DNA of 60,636 nt from an uncultured Candidatus Saccharibacteria bacterium (GCA_948663575.1 CAPNAV010000002.1:1-60636), one strand, 5' to 3'; shown: positions 1 to 8,799, counted from the stretch's first letter. Notes: a model not told the origin generated them from the sequence alone. Translations and numbers: made by a program.

Positions 1-71
1 TCTAGCTAGCGCGCATAAGCATGCGCTAGTAGCAGGAATTATGCAACAAGACCAATAACAGAGCAAAAGCC

Positions 72-100
72 TTGCGCATCCTAAAAAACTTTGTTAAAAT
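72..100 (+). promoter_or_regulatory. Predicted promoter in front of an immediate terminator
   Basis: TTGCGC (72-77), a 17-nt spacer and TAAAAT (95-100) preceded by TGT, an extended -10. The predicted start near 107 lies only about 14 nt before a strong hairpin at 121-142. Any transcript would therefore be very short unless the hairpin is read through. Confidence 0.5.
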
Positions 101-120
101 GGAACCATATTTAGGGTTTT

Positions 121-149
121 ACTCTTGACCTAGGTCAAGAGTAATTTTT
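121..149 (+). terminator. Perfect palindrome with T-tract, likely terminator
   Basis: A 22-nt perfect palindrome (arms ACTCTTGACC / GGTCAAGAGT around TA) is followed by AATTTTT on the + strand only, as in an intrinsic terminator. Because the dyad has no spacer, it could also be a protein-binding operator. Confidence 0.6.
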
Positions 150-341
150 GTCTTATAAACTTTCTTAGTTTTATGAACCTCGATTGCTCCTTCGACAGAA
201 ACTCTCCGCATATGGATACCTTTCTACATTGTTAATTATAAATAGTTATATTACTCGACCTTTATAATAAGGTTTTATAATAAACCTCTGCACAAGAGCT
301 TTCACTCTAGTACGTATTGTATAGTAAAAATTCTAAAATCT

Positions 342-468
342 ACAAGCATAGCCGTTAATCTTTTTCAAAAGTCGTATAGTTGTCATTATCCCATAAAGAA
401 AGACAAGCTTTCTTTATGGAGCCGACAATGGTTTTTCTAGACTGAAAGTCTAGCGCATAGCCGTTAAT
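342..468. repeat. Duplicated GCATAGCCGTTAAT with two hairpins between copies
   Basis: GCATAGCCGTTAAT occurs at 346-359 and 455-468; a one-mismatch copy lies at 29600-29613. Between the local copies are a 12-bp stem hairpin (CCATAAAGAAAG, 391-402, with 408-419) and a 7-bp one (CTAGACT, 437-443, with 447-453). The rest of the 1-593 gap shows no gene. Function unknown; a structured small RNA or a repeat family are both possible. Confidence 0.4.
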
Positions 469-578
469 TTCTCGCAAAGCTTATTGAATTATCATCAAGC
501 CCATAAACATAAGAAATAATAAATCTACCGGCTACCCCGCGCTTTTCAAATATTTTTCCATTCTCCTCATGCTTTTTA

Positions 579-587
579 TGCTACAAT
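579..587 (+). promoter_or_regulatory. Extended -10 promoter, leaderless start
   Basis: TGC TACAAT (579-587) ends 6 nt before the ATG at 594, placing the predicted transcription start on the A of the start codon. Confidence 0.6.
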
Positions 588-593
588 AGCACT

Positions 594-1784
594 ATGAATG
601 GTCATGACGATGCTGCCGGCGCTCCGGACAGCAATAATACTAATTTTGCAGGCGCAAATAATCCTCATATGCCTCAGGCTCAGGGGGCTGGTTCTGGCAA
701 TGTGCCTCAAATTCAAGATCCTACAGCTGTTAACGCCTCGCAAGGGGGAATTTTCAGTACTCCCGACCTCACTATTTCCGCCGAAAATCTCCCGCCCGAA
801 GTGACTACTGGCGCCTCGGCCCCCGAAGTCGCCGCCGCTCATACCGCGTCCAATCAATCCCGTATCGCCGCCGCTTTCGCCAAGACCGACGCCACCGTCC
901 AGCAGCAATCTGTCGAGGATGCTATGCAAATCATCCCCAATTCCAATCTCACCACCTCCAGCGCCACTGGAGATATTAAGCTCCAGCCCACCCCCAAAAA
1001 ACGCAGTAAGCTTCCCGTAATTCTTGTGGCGATCATAGGTATCGCGCTTGCTGGCGTAGCTGTGGCTCTGCAATTCTTAAAAGGTGGTAGTGACACCAAT
1101 GTTGCAGCGCTTTTGCGCGAACATCAGGAATCCCTCGCCGCTGTCGAAGAAATCTATTCCTCGGCTTTTTATAGCGAACTTAACGTCGAGCAATTATTTA
1201 GCAATGGCGTGCACGACACCTTGAACGCTGATCTGCCAAAGCTTGCTAGTCTCTCCGCCTCGCTCGAAAAAGTCGACCTCAACAAAATCAAAGCTGATGC
1301 CCGTGAAGAATTCAGCGAAATTCGTACTGTTTTAGCTGAGCGTGCCGCCAGCTACGAAGCTACGCTCAAACTCTACAATATATTGTATGAAGCGTTCAAA
1401 GACGAGGACTCCAGCAAATTAGACGCCATTGCTGAGCTCCAGCAACAATATCCGAATACCAATGAAGTCGAAGATGATGAAGACGCTGAAGATAATATTG
1501 AAACTAGTGAAAACCAAACCGTCACTTATCTCTATGAGCGCTTTAAAAGTTATCTCGACGACATTACGGCTCGCAATGAAATTTATGTCAATTACGGCTG
1601 CGTCACTAATACCGAGAGCGAGGAGTGTACTGCGTATTTCGACCAATATATCGAGATTGTCGTCGATTTTGTACAAAACACCTCCATTCCATATGCCGTA
1701 CTTTCAGCGTATGACAATAATGCTTATGGTAAAAATTCCCTCCTACAAGACAAAGTCGCTACGTTAATCGGAGAGTTGGAGTAA
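594..1784 (+). CDS. Single-pass membrane protein, unknown function
   Basis: Not recognised by family. The 396-residue product has a low-complexity N-terminus rich in Ala, Asn, Pro and Gln (about 1-130). A short basic patch (KKRSK) precedes one membrane segment (about 142-162, LPVILVAIIGIALAGVAVAL). A mostly helical, acidic outer domain follows (about 170-396). The layout (disordered arm, membrane segment, helical domain) is also seen in the unrelated-looking gene at 9332. The ATG is chosen because a TGC TACAAT box ends 6 nt upstream and no Shine-Dalgarno is present. The gene ends 4 nt before the VirB6-like gene, so both are probably co-transcribed and may act together at the envelope. The function is inferred only from context. 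Confidence 0.75.
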   Translation: MNGHDDAAGAPDSNNTNFAGANNPHMPQAQGAGSGNVPQIQDPTAVNASQGGIFSTPDLTISAENLPPEVTTGASAPEVAAAHTASNQSRIAAAFAKTDATVQQQSVEDAMQIIPNSNLTTSSATGDIKLQPTPKKRSKLPVILVAIIGIALAGVAVALQFLKGGSDTNVAALLREHQESLAAVEEIYSSAFYSELNVEQLFSNGVHDTLNADLPKLASLSASLEKVDLNKIKADAREEFSEIRTVLAERAASYEATLKLYNILYEAFKDEDSSKLDAIAELQQQYPNTNEVEDDEDAEDNIETSENQTVTYLYERFKSYLDDITARNEIYVNYGCVTNTESEECTAYFDQYIEIVVDFVQNTSIPYAVLSAYDNNAYGKNSLLQDKVATLIGELE

Positions 1785-1788
1785 CAAT

Positions 1789-4700
1789 ATGCGAAAGCGT
1801 CATTATAAAAAGAACATTATGAAAAGAGCCGCCTGTTGGATTGGCATTATTTCAATGTTGATTTTTACTGTATTTACGGCAGGATATTCAACTAGCAAGC
1901 CAGTATTTGCAGCGACAATCGGTGAAGAGAGAGATGCCATGGTAAAAGCTGCGCAGGTGCAGGCTATGACGATGGCATTTAAAAAATGCGTAAGCAACAA
2001 AAACAGCTCATACGGTAGTGGTTCAACGCACACGGGCTCGTATCTAAAAGACCACCTCTTTGAGACCGAGGTCGCCTCTATCGGGACGGGTCCGTGGATT
2101 TCGAAAGATATTAGCGGAGATAAGAGCGGTCTAGTTGCTTGCAATGCAGATAGACTTGTTTCTGAATTCGTAAGAGTTCTTGATATTGACGGCGGCGTTA
2201 ATACGCTAGCTTGCAATGGAGATGCGCCGGGACTACTCGTAAGCGTAAATGGAAGCGGTGAATGTTCTAAGATTCTAAGCAACGATGCGTACGAATTTAA
2301 ATGGAATAGCGATAGCTCTTTGGATTATCTCGGAGTGCTCTATAATAAGTATCTGAATGATCATTCCGATGTGGCGAAGTATCTTCCTACATGGTCGGGC
2401 ATAGATATTATGAGCCCCCAATTGAGATACTATCTGTATTTCAATGATTTTAAGACTGTCTGTACCAATGGAACGGTGCATGATAGCTCTCTTAATATAG
2501 ATGTTCCTAAAGATTTTTGGACGCCAGCTATATCTGAGATTGACACATCGACTGGCGGTACTATGCAGAATTACTATTATGATAATACCGGATTCTTAGG
2601 TGATAAATGGAGTGGGTCATTACTCGATGATTCTGGCTCAAAAAGCTGTAGCGGCCTTATCGGATTGATTAATAGTAGCTATGAAGCAGTGCGTAATAGA
2701 CTAGAGTCAGTTCAGTCAGCAGAGACAGAAAAATTCAAGCGAGATTGTAATCGGACGATGGGCGAGCGCGCCGCCAAGGTGGAGAAAATTGCGAAGAACC
2801 TTATCGAGAAGAATAATGCAAACCCAGGATCGGTTGACCAAGATAAGCTGACTGCCGCCTCCGCTGCGCTTTCCTATATTAGGAATGCAAATGGTGTGTA
2901 TTGGAAACAGCAAGGTAATAGTTTCGTCTGCGAAGCGCCATCGTCGTTTGATACGCTTGATACTGCTGGCACTGGTACTGACACAATTGAACCAATTAAT
3001 CCGGGAACAAATACGGATGACGACTGGGGGGGCGGTGATGGCTCATTTGAGGGTTCACCGGATGGCTTTAATGTCGATTCTTGCTATGACGCCGCTGATT
3101 CTCTTGGTTGGATTCTTTGTCCGGCTATTAAGGGTATAGCGGGTGCCCTTAATGGTATCTACGAGTGGGCGATTGAGCCATTCCTCAATGTAAAATTAGG
3201 ATCCGATAGTCTTAGGGCTGGTTGGAAAAAGATCCGAGACATCGCCAATATTGGCTTCGCTATCATGTTTGCTATAGTTATTCTTTCACAGCTTACGGGT
3301 ATTGGCTTTAATAATTACAACATCAAAAAAATTCTACCCAAGTTGATTATGACGGTTGTCTTAGTTAATCTATCTTACTTTTTGTGTCAGATAGCTGTCG
3401 ACATTTCTAATATCATTGGCGTCCAGCTGCATGAGGGGCTCTCAGGGTGGGCAGCAGAAATGGCGGGCAAGAGCGAAAACGGCGGGGATTTCGGTTTAAG
3501 CAGTGTACTATCGACGGCCATGACTGGACTATTTGGTGTTGCTGGCGCAGCGGGCTTAGTCGTCACATTTCCGTTTTGGATTATACCATTTCTACTTTCA
3601 CTAATTAGTGCACTTATCAGCGTCTTATTCTTCTTTGCTATTTTAGGCGCGCGCAATGTGGCAGTAATTATTTTGGTCATTCTAGCCCCAGCTGCCATTA
3701 TTTGCTATGCTCTGCCTAATACTCAATCAATCTTTAAGCGCTGGAAAAGTGCGCTCACGTCAGCTTTGGTGGTATTTCCAATCTGCGGTGCGCTTATTGG
3801 CGGAGGTAAATTCGCATCTGCGATTCTTGTAGCTGATGGCGCTGATCAAGATAAAGGCTTCATTTTTACTTTGCTGGCAATGCTCGTGCAGGTACTTCCG
3901 TTCTTTATGATTCCATCATTATTAAAGAAGTCTCTTACTGCTGTTGGTGATGTTAGCAATAAAATATCTAGGATGGGCAGCAAGGTGGGCGGGTTTGCTA
4001 GTCGGCAGGTTGGGCGTACACGCAAAGTTCAAGATCTCAATGAGAGCATTCAGCGCAATGCCAATCAAAGACGCGATATTAAACTTGGCAACAAACTCAA
4101 AGCCAAAGAAAATTCTAAAGTCAAATCCTATGAAGATCGATTGCGCGCCAAGAGTATTGATTTGAATAATGATGAGGCCGTAAGACGGGAGTTAGGCAGC
4201 AGCGATTATCGTGAATATAAGAGGCTCAAAAAGCAAGATAGTAATCGCCGACGTCGTTTGGCTCAAGTTGGACGTCGCATTGAGCGTATGGCTATGGAGG
4301 ATATTGAAGCCGAAGTTGCTTCCACTGGCGAATTGATGACTCCAGATAGCCAGAAATACCAGCGCATGCTTACTAGCCGCCGCAGCCGACAGACCGGCGC
4401 CGAATCTGCTGCCCTCGAGAGTATCTATGTTAGTGGTGAGGGCAAGTCCATTATCGAAGGCAGGGACAAGGTCGATGCTACGAACATGAAGTCTCTTGCC
4501 GAAGAACTCGGCGCTGTGATTGAGCGTCTCAACAAGGATCCTAAAGACAATGATGCTATGGCTAGAATGCAGGCGCTTACGACCATTATGGCCAAAAGCG
4601 GAGAACCGGGTGAGAACGCACTCCGTAACGTTCTGCTCGATCAGGTGCATAATAATGTTGTTGCTGCGGATAATGGCAACACTTCCGCGCTAGAGGCTAG

Positions 4701-5838
4701 TAATAATACCGGCTTGCGTGCTGCCAGCGACTTCATGATCGATAAGTTTGGTGGCCAATTCAAGAGTCATGACCGCGACACCTTTGACCTTGCTAATACT
4801 CTTAAAAGCAGCAATGCCTATCAAGCCGTGAATGATGATGGCAGTAAGAATGATGACTATATTGGAGATATATTTAAGATTGACAGAAATCCCGATGGTA
4901 CTTATCGTACGAACGAAAAAACTGGTAAGACCGCTTTCAAGCCCAATAAATTTGATTACAATAGTGCAAATAAGATGTCTGAAGAGACCTTGGCTGGCGC
5001 CAATGACGATCAACTTGATCGTATCTACAGTGCTATTCAAACTGGCGATCTCAGTGGGCAACAGCTACAAAACTTTATTAGCCTCACTGACCGCACTCTA
5101 AATGGAGATACGAAGCTTAAAGTCGGCGTTCGTGGTAGGCTTGAACGTATGCAAATGGCTGCTTATGCTCAGAGCGCTGATATACATAACCAGCTTATTA
5201 AAGGGGAAACCCCACAACGTACCCAGGTGAATACTAATAGTGCCAACATCCTGGCCAAGGCCGAAAATAAATCCCTGGAGAATATGGTTAGCCAAATTAA
5301 GACTACCGACTTCAGCGATACTAAAGTCTTTGATAGTCCAGGCAAGGTGACTGCAAAGGTTGACGAGATGCGCGGTATTGCTGCCAACGCCAAATATGCT
5401 CTCGAAAATTATAACCTCCCTACTGCCAAAGCCGAACTCTTGCAAGAAATCATCTCTTCTGTCCAGAACCATACTGGCGCGCAAGCCGAAAACGGCGGCA
5501 GTGTACTCACTAACTATGATGGTGGCACTCTAACTGCTGACAGTGGACAAATCAAACTTCGCGACGCCAAGCCAGCTCCTCGAAAAATCGGACGCCCCAG
5601 CAACTGGATACGAACGCCTAATTCGCCACATGGTTATCAGGTTATGGATCAACAGAATGGTCAGATTCGCAATCTTAACACCAGGGAAATACAGTGGCTC
5701 CAAGACGCCCGTAGTCATAATAACCAAATTGATTTCCAGAATCAAACCACACCTCCAGACCCTAATAATCCTAATGGTCAAAACGGTCAGAATGGTCCTA
5801 ATGGTCCGAATGGCCCGAATGGCCCAGACTACCTCTAA
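1789..5838 (+). CDS. VirB6/TrbL-like polytopic membrane protein with giant cytoplasmic tail
   Basis: The 1349-residue product starts with a signal peptide (about 1-41, ending near VFAA). An extracytoplasmic, Cys-containing domain runs to about residue 430. A membrane block follows (about 440-715) with several helices; the IANIGFAIMFAIVILSQLTG and NIKKILPKLIM segments resemble the VirB6/TrbL-type proteins common in CPR genomes. The remaining 630 residues are hydrophilic, first basic and coiled-coil-like, and end in tandem NGQ/NGP triplets (about 1327-1345). In type IV secretion VirB6 forms part of the inner-membrane channel; that role here is inference, since no VirB4 or other T4SS gene is in the window. 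GGAGAGTTGGAG lies just upstream of the ATG; a second in-frame ATG 30 nt later is possible. Confidence 0.7.
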   Translation: MRKRHYKKNIMKRAACWIGIISMLIFTVFTAGYSTSKPVFAATIGEERDAMVKAAQVQAMTMAFKKCVSNKNSSYGSGSTHTGSYLKDHLFETEVASIGTGPWISKDISGDKSGLVACNADRLVSEFVRVLDIDGGVNTLACNGDAPGLLVSVNGSGECSKILSNDAYEFKWNSDSSLDYLGVLYNKYLNDHSDVAKYLPTWSGIDIMSPQLRYYLYFNDFKTVCTNGTVHDSSLNIDVPKDFWTPAISEIDTSTGGTMQNYYYDNTGFLGDKWSGSLLDDSGSKSCSGLIGLINSSYEAVRNRLESVQSAETEKFKRDCNRTMGERAAKVEKIAKNLIEKNNANPGSVDQDKLTAASAALSYIRNANGVYWKQQGNSFVCEAPSSFDTLDTAGTGTDTIEPINPGTNTDDDWGGGDGSFEGSPDGFNVDSCYDAADSLGWILCPAIKGIAGALNGIYEWAIEPFLNVKLGSDSLRAGWKKIRDIANIGFAIMFAIVILSQLTGIGFNNYNIKKILPKLIMTVVLVNLSYFLCQIAVDISNIIGVQLHEGLSGWAAEMAGKSENGGDFGLSSVLSTAMTGLFGVAGAAGLVVTFPFWIIPFLLSLISALISVLFFFAILGARNVAVIILVILAPAAIICYALPNTQSIFKRWKSALTSALVVFPICGALIGGGKFASAILVADGADQDKGFIFTLLAMLVQVLPFFMIPSLLKKSLTAVGDVSNKISRMGSKVGGFASRQVGRTRKVQDLNESIQRNANQRRDIKLGNKLKAKENSKVKSYEDRLRAKSIDLNNDEAVRRELGSSDYREYKRLKKQDSNRRRRLAQVGRRIERMAMEDIEAEVASTGELMTPDSQKYQRMLTSRRSRQTGAESAALESIYVSGEGKSIIEGRDKVDATNMKSLAEELGAVIERLNKDPKDNDAMARMQALTTIMAKSGEPGENALRNVLLDQVHNNVVAADNGNTSALEASNNTGLRAASDFMIDKFGGQFKSHDRDTFDLANTLKSSNAYQAVNDDGSKNDDYIGDIFKIDRNPDGTYRTNEKTGKTAFKPNKFDYNSANKMSEETLAGANDDQLDRIYSAIQTGDLSGQQLQNFISLTDRTLNGDTKLKVGVRGRLERMQMAAYAQSADIHNQLIKGETPQRTQVNTNSANILAKAENKSLENMVSQIKTTDFSDTKVFDSPGKVTAKVDEMRGIAANAKYALENYNLPTAKAELLQEIISSVQNHTGAQAENGGSVLTNYDGGTLTADSGQIKLRDAKPAPRKIGRPSNWIRTPNSPHGYQVMDQQNGQIRNLNTREIQWLQDARSHNNQIDFQNQTTPPDPNNPNGQNGQNGPNGPNGPNGPDYL

Positions 5839-5842
5839 CCTA

Positions 5843-5870
5843 AAATTCCCCGCCTCACTGCGGGGAATTT
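5843..5870 (+). terminator. Terminator after the VirB6-like gene
   Basis: An 11-bp stem AAATTCCCCGC / GCGGGGAATTT with a 6-nt loop begins 5 nt after the stop codon. There is no long T-tract beyond the ATTT of the stem, so strength is uncertain. Confidence 0.65.
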
Positions 5871-5882
5871 ACATGTCTATGC

Positions 5883-5911
5883 TTGCATTTTCTAATTTTG
5901 TTTAGTAAACT
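5883..5911 (+). promoter_or_regulatory. Predicted promoter for the zinc-ribbon gene
   Basis: TTGCAT (5883-5888), 17-nt spacer, TAAACT (5906-5911). The leader then carries AAGGAGG at 5966-5972, 7 nt before the ATG. Confidence 0.45.
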
Positions 5912-5979
5912 CGTTACTATTGAAACACGCAACCCGTTGTCAGTAGTCTCACGTATCTTTCAGTAAAGGAGGAAGTTAT

Positions 5980-6738
5980 ATGTTTATTCTTTTATCATCA
6001 ACGTGGATCGGCGCTCTTTCTTTCATTGTTTTCTTCGGTGCCGTAGCAATAGGTATATTCTTAATGTGGACTGAGCCTGGAGACAGATTCAAAGCTTATA
6101 TGAAAGAACTCTTTACTCCGCCGCCACCCCCGCCCAAAATCGATCCTCATTCTCGCCCTCGTCCACAGATCGTTTCCTGTCATGATGAAAAACAAATAGA
6201 GTTAGAAGCGCCTAAGCTTCCCAGCAAACAGGTCTCATCTCAGTATGAGTATATCCACCCTCCATTCACCAAACCATGCCCGTTTTGTGGTGAGAGGATT
6301 ACCTTTTCTTGTAAAATTATTGAGGACGGTAATGAATGGACTAACCCTTGGACAGACTCTTATAGTTACATTCGTCATATTCTTGTTTATCATCAAGAAA
6401 AAGGTAAAGAGGATCCATACTCAATCCCGTGCTATTGCTGTGCTATTTACGAATACTGGTCAGACGATATGGTCAGTGGAATCACAACGCCAAACCCTTA
6501 CTGCAAGCACTGTGGGGGAACTGGCAGAGAACCGGTAATAGTCAACACTACCGCTGATGGCAAAAAAATTGTAAGCTGCGCCAGAGTAGTCTTGAGTGGT
6601 GACGATTTACTAATTTGCCCAGTATGTCGAAATGGCCCAAAAGGTCGGCTTAAATGTGAAGTTTGCGGGCACACAGGTGCTCTCACCCGCAGAGAAATTC
6701 ATGAGTTGCACTATTGGGCGCCGGGACATAGAGGATAA
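5980..6738 (+). CDS. Membrane-anchored zinc-ribbon / DnaJ-like cysteine-rich protein
   Basis: The 252-residue product has one N-terminal membrane segment (about 8-30) and a proline run (PPPPPP, about 47-52). Cysteine pairs follow: CPFC, CYCC, CKHCGGTG, CPVC and CEVCGHTG. The CxxCxGxG-like repeats resemble the zinc domain of DnaJ, but no J domain is present. It probably binds zinc in the cytoplasm while tethered to the membrane. The start is well supported by AAGGAGG 7 nt upstream. It follows the VirB6-like gene after a terminator and has its own promoter, so it is a separate unit. The family is not identified; a role in protein folding or assembly at the membrane is a guess. Confidence 0.7.
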   Translation: MFILLSSTWIGALSFIVFFGAVAIGIFLMWTEPGDRFKAYMKELFTPPPPPPKIDPHSRPRPQIVSCHDEKQIELEAPKLPSKQVSSQYEYIHPPFTKPCPFCGERITFSCKIIEDGNEWTNPWTDSYSYIRHILVYHQEKGKEDPYSIPCYCCAIYEYWSDDMVSGITTPNPYCKHCGGTGREPVIVNTTADGKKIVSCARVVLSGDDLLICPVCRNGPKGRLKCEVCGHTGALTRREIHELHYWAPGHRG

Positions 6739-6917
6739 AGGGTGTTACTGTTTGGTCGCCATTCCTGTCAAATATCACCGCTCTGCTGGTTCGACGCTCG
6801 CCCCGATAGGCCTTGACGTGCTGCATCCTTGCAGCGGGCATAAACTCATGCTATAACCCTCCTCGTTCCCGTCTTAGTGCAGAATCACAGTTAGTTCCGC
6901 CTTCGACACCCCCCCAA

Positions 6918-6949
6918 AAAAAAGAAACCCCTGCTCTCTCGAGCAGGGG
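6918..6949 (-). terminator. Intrinsic terminator of the lipoprotein gene
   Basis: The 9-bp stem CCCCTGCTC / GAGCAGGGG (6928-6936, 6941-6949) has a TCTC loop. On the minus strand it is followed by a long T-rich run (complement of 6918-6927), 25 nt beyond the stop at 6974. Confidence 0.85.
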
Positions 6950-6973
6950 ATATTCTTTGTAAAGTTCATGGAG

Positions 6974-8296
6974 TCAGCGCCAGTCAATTAATATAGAATA
7001 TGATGATTCAAAGTCTAATTCAAAATGCAGATTATTCGGATAGTTTACGATATAATCACTCTCCAGCTTCTGTGGTGAACTGCTTGCATCCAGCGGCATC
7101 GTATAGATGGCCGATGTGGCCCTAGCACTCTTTGGGTTAGCCGCAAAAAATGCTATCTGTGTCCCAGTCGGATCAACTACTCCACACCATGTTGCCATAG
7201 CATCTCCTGTTACACATGCAGTTTCCTCTCCAGTCTCAATATTTAATATTGATACGCTCGCATTCAACAGTGACGATGATTTTGGATAGTATACATAATT
7301 GCACAAGAAGTGCGTCTCATCTAACTGATCTGTGACGGGAGTTTGGACAGACGGACGACTGTAATCTGAATTATATCTTTTTTTCTCATCAACTAATATA
7401 TACGGCTTTTCAAACGGGGTAGTCTCAAATTCTTCGACCGCTTCCTCGGTCAAGTTATCGGTTGGTATCGCAAAATACCCCTCAATACCTTCCATAGGTT
7501 TACTACGCAAAAATAAGAACCTACCGTCATCCATAAAGCCGACTGACGAATAAACGACGGGTTCATCGAACTCACTTTTTGTCCCCCATCCCAATGCCGC
7601 TATTACATCGTGAAAATTACCATCCTCATCCAGCCATCCTGCATGCGAATCTCCGTAATATTCCGTTGTGACTTTTGTGTTCATAGTTACCGCCATCATC
7701 CGAAAATCATCACTAAAACATTTCTGATAATTAGGCTCATATCCGGTATATCTGACCTGCGGGAAGCTATAACATGTGTCATAAAACACAGTAGAGCCAG
7801 ATTTCGCTTGACCAAAGTCATTCACAAGCGTTGCTTCCCCTGTTTGCGGATCAATACAATATATCCGCGCCATCGGAAAGGCCGGCTCGGCCGTACTGTA
7901 ATAAAGATACGCCGCAATAATTCCGTGCAAATTATCCAACGATACTTCCTCTGCCTGCGGTCTTACCGACGGCCGCCCAGCGCTCTGCGTAGTCTCCTCG
8001 CTATTTGATTCGCTTTCGCTCTGCTCCAGATTTTCGTCGCTAGAGCTGACTTCTGCTGGATCATTGCTAGCGTCCGCGCTAGGCTCACTCGACTGAGAGC
8101 TACCACCGCCTACATTAGCGAACGTACCATCATCGCCCGCGTGCGCGCCGTTCTCGTCGACGTATCCAGAAGTCGTTGCGCTACTATTATACGCCGAACT
8201 CTGTTCGTTGCTCGCCGCGCTCTGATTTCCGCATCCCGTCAGGCCTCCGACCATCATCGCTCCTGTTACTAATGCTGCCAAAAAACGTTTTCTCAT
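6974..8296 (-). CDS. Secreted lipoprotein with beta-propeller-like domain
   Basis: The 440-residue product has a lipoprotein signal peptide with lipobox LTGC (lipidated Cys22). A Ser/Glu/Asn-rich linker (about 23-115) would hold the domain away from the membrane. The folded part contains repeated stretches such as YCIDPQTGEATLV and VDPTGTQIAFFAANP, typical of TolB/WD40-like propeller blades. It probably sits on the outer face of the membrane. The gene is monocistronic, with TTGCTT-17-TATAAT upstream and a strong terminator downstream. The exact family and ligand are unknown; the propeller call rests on motif appearance only. Confidence 0.75.
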   Translation of the reverse strand: MRKRFLAALVTGAMMVGGLTGCGNQSAASNEQSSAYNSSATTSGYVDENGAHAGDDGTFANVGGGSSQSSEPSADASNDPAEVSSSDENLEQSESESNSEETTQSAGRPSVRPQAEEVSLDNLHGIIAAYLYYSTAEPAFPMARIYCIDPQTGEATLVNDFGQAKSGSTVFYDTCYSFPQVRYTGYEPNYQKCFSDDFRMMAVTMNTKVTTEYYGDSHAGWLDEDGNFHDVIAALGWGTKSEFDEPVVYSSVGFMDDGRFLFLRSKPMEGIEGYFAIPTDNLTEEAVEEFETTPFEKPYILVDEKKRYNSDYSRPSVQTPVTDQLDETHFLCNYVYYPKSSSLLNASVSILNIETGEETACVTGDAMATWCGVVDPTGTQIAFFAANPKSARATSAIYTMPLDASSSPQKLESDYIVNYPNNLHFELDFESSYSILIDWR

Positions 8297-8346
8297 CTTT
8301 CTACCTCCAATTTTGTAGGTGCTTTAACGCCAATGTTAACGATATG

Positions 8347-8375
8347 ATTATACACTGTCACTCCATAAAAAGCAA
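8347..8375 (-). promoter_or_regulatory. Promoter of the lipoprotein gene
   Basis: On the minus strand: TTGCTT (8375-8370), 17-nt spacer, TATAAT (8352-8347), about 50 nt upstream of the start at 8296. Confidence 0.6.
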
Positions 8376-8414
8376 TCATAAAAACATAATTAAGCGCAGG
8401 ATAATTTCAAGATA

Positions 8415-8431
8415 GTTGTAGATTTTACAAC
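8415..8431. promoter_or_regulatory. Palindrome GTTGTA-N5-TACAAC, candidate operator
   Basis: This perfect 6-bp inverted repeat with a 5-nt spacer lies between the lipoprotein promoter and the tRNA promoter. The same motif occurs at 38188-38204 and 51813-51829. Confidence 0.5.
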
Positions 8432-8455
8432 ATTCACCCCAACTAACCAAAGTTG

Positions 8456-8464
8456 TGGTACAAT
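8456..8464 (+). promoter_or_regulatory. Extended -10 promoter of the tRNA gene
   Basis: TGG TACAAT (8456-8464), about 80 nt upstream of the mature tRNA 5' end. No clear -35 is seen. Confidence 0.4.
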
Positions 8465-8544
8465 AAAAATACCTTTACCCAAGAGTGTGGCCGGATTTTA
8501 TCCTGCCGCAACCTTCATCTAGAACTCTTTTAGTTCATATTTGA

Positions 8545-8620
8545 GGGGGCGTAGCTCAGGGGTTAGAGCAGGCGGCTCATAACCGCTTGGTCGTTGGTTC
8601 GAGCCCAACCGCCCCCACCA
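8545..8620 (+). tRNA. tRNA with CAU anticodon, probably tRNA-Ile2
   Basis: All four arms fold: acceptor GGGGGCG / CGCCCCC, anticodon loop CTCATAA, T-loop TTCGAGC, and an encoded CCA. The anticodon is CAT. The segment AGAGCAGGCG-CTCATAA-CGCTTGGTCG matches E. coli tRNA-Ile2 (ileX type) far better than elongator or initiator tRNA-Met. Decoding AUA would require lysidine made by TilS, which is encoded at 34952-35923. The Met alternative cannot be fully excluded by eye. Confidence 0.85.
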
Positions 8621-8655
8621 CAAAGAAAAAGGACCTTTAGGTCTTTTTTTGTGGT
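8621..8655 (+). terminator. Terminator of tRNA-Ile2
   Basis: AAAAAGGACC pairs with GGTCTTTTTTT around a TTTA loop (one G-T pair). The stem can extend into the CCACCACAAA at the tRNA end. Confidence 0.8.
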
Positions 8656-8776
8656 GAATAAGGGACGGGAGAGGCGAGAACCAAGGGCACGGACGCCGTA
8701 GGAATCGAGAGAAAGCTTGAGCTTGCTCAACGTTTTCCGAGATGACGCCCGGCGTTGTCGGTTTAATAAAACCGAC

Positions 8777-8799
8777 AGCCCAACCGCCCCCACCACAAA
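8777..8799 (+). repeat. Direct repeat of the tRNA 3' end
   Basis: A 23-nt exact copy of 8602-8624, covering the 3' T-arm and acceptor strand, the CCA and four following bases. It begins 175 bp after the first copy. It is preceded by a hairpin (TGTCGGTTT / AAACCGACA). A tRNA 3'-end duplication is the usual footprint of a tyrosine-integrase attachment site, but only about 150 bp lie between the copies, so no element remains. Confidence 0.7.

Noticed and set aside
576..1073. Long minus-strand frame opposite the first gene
   Set aside because: Its Gly-rich product is the mirror of the biased codon use of the + strand gene; no start signals are present.
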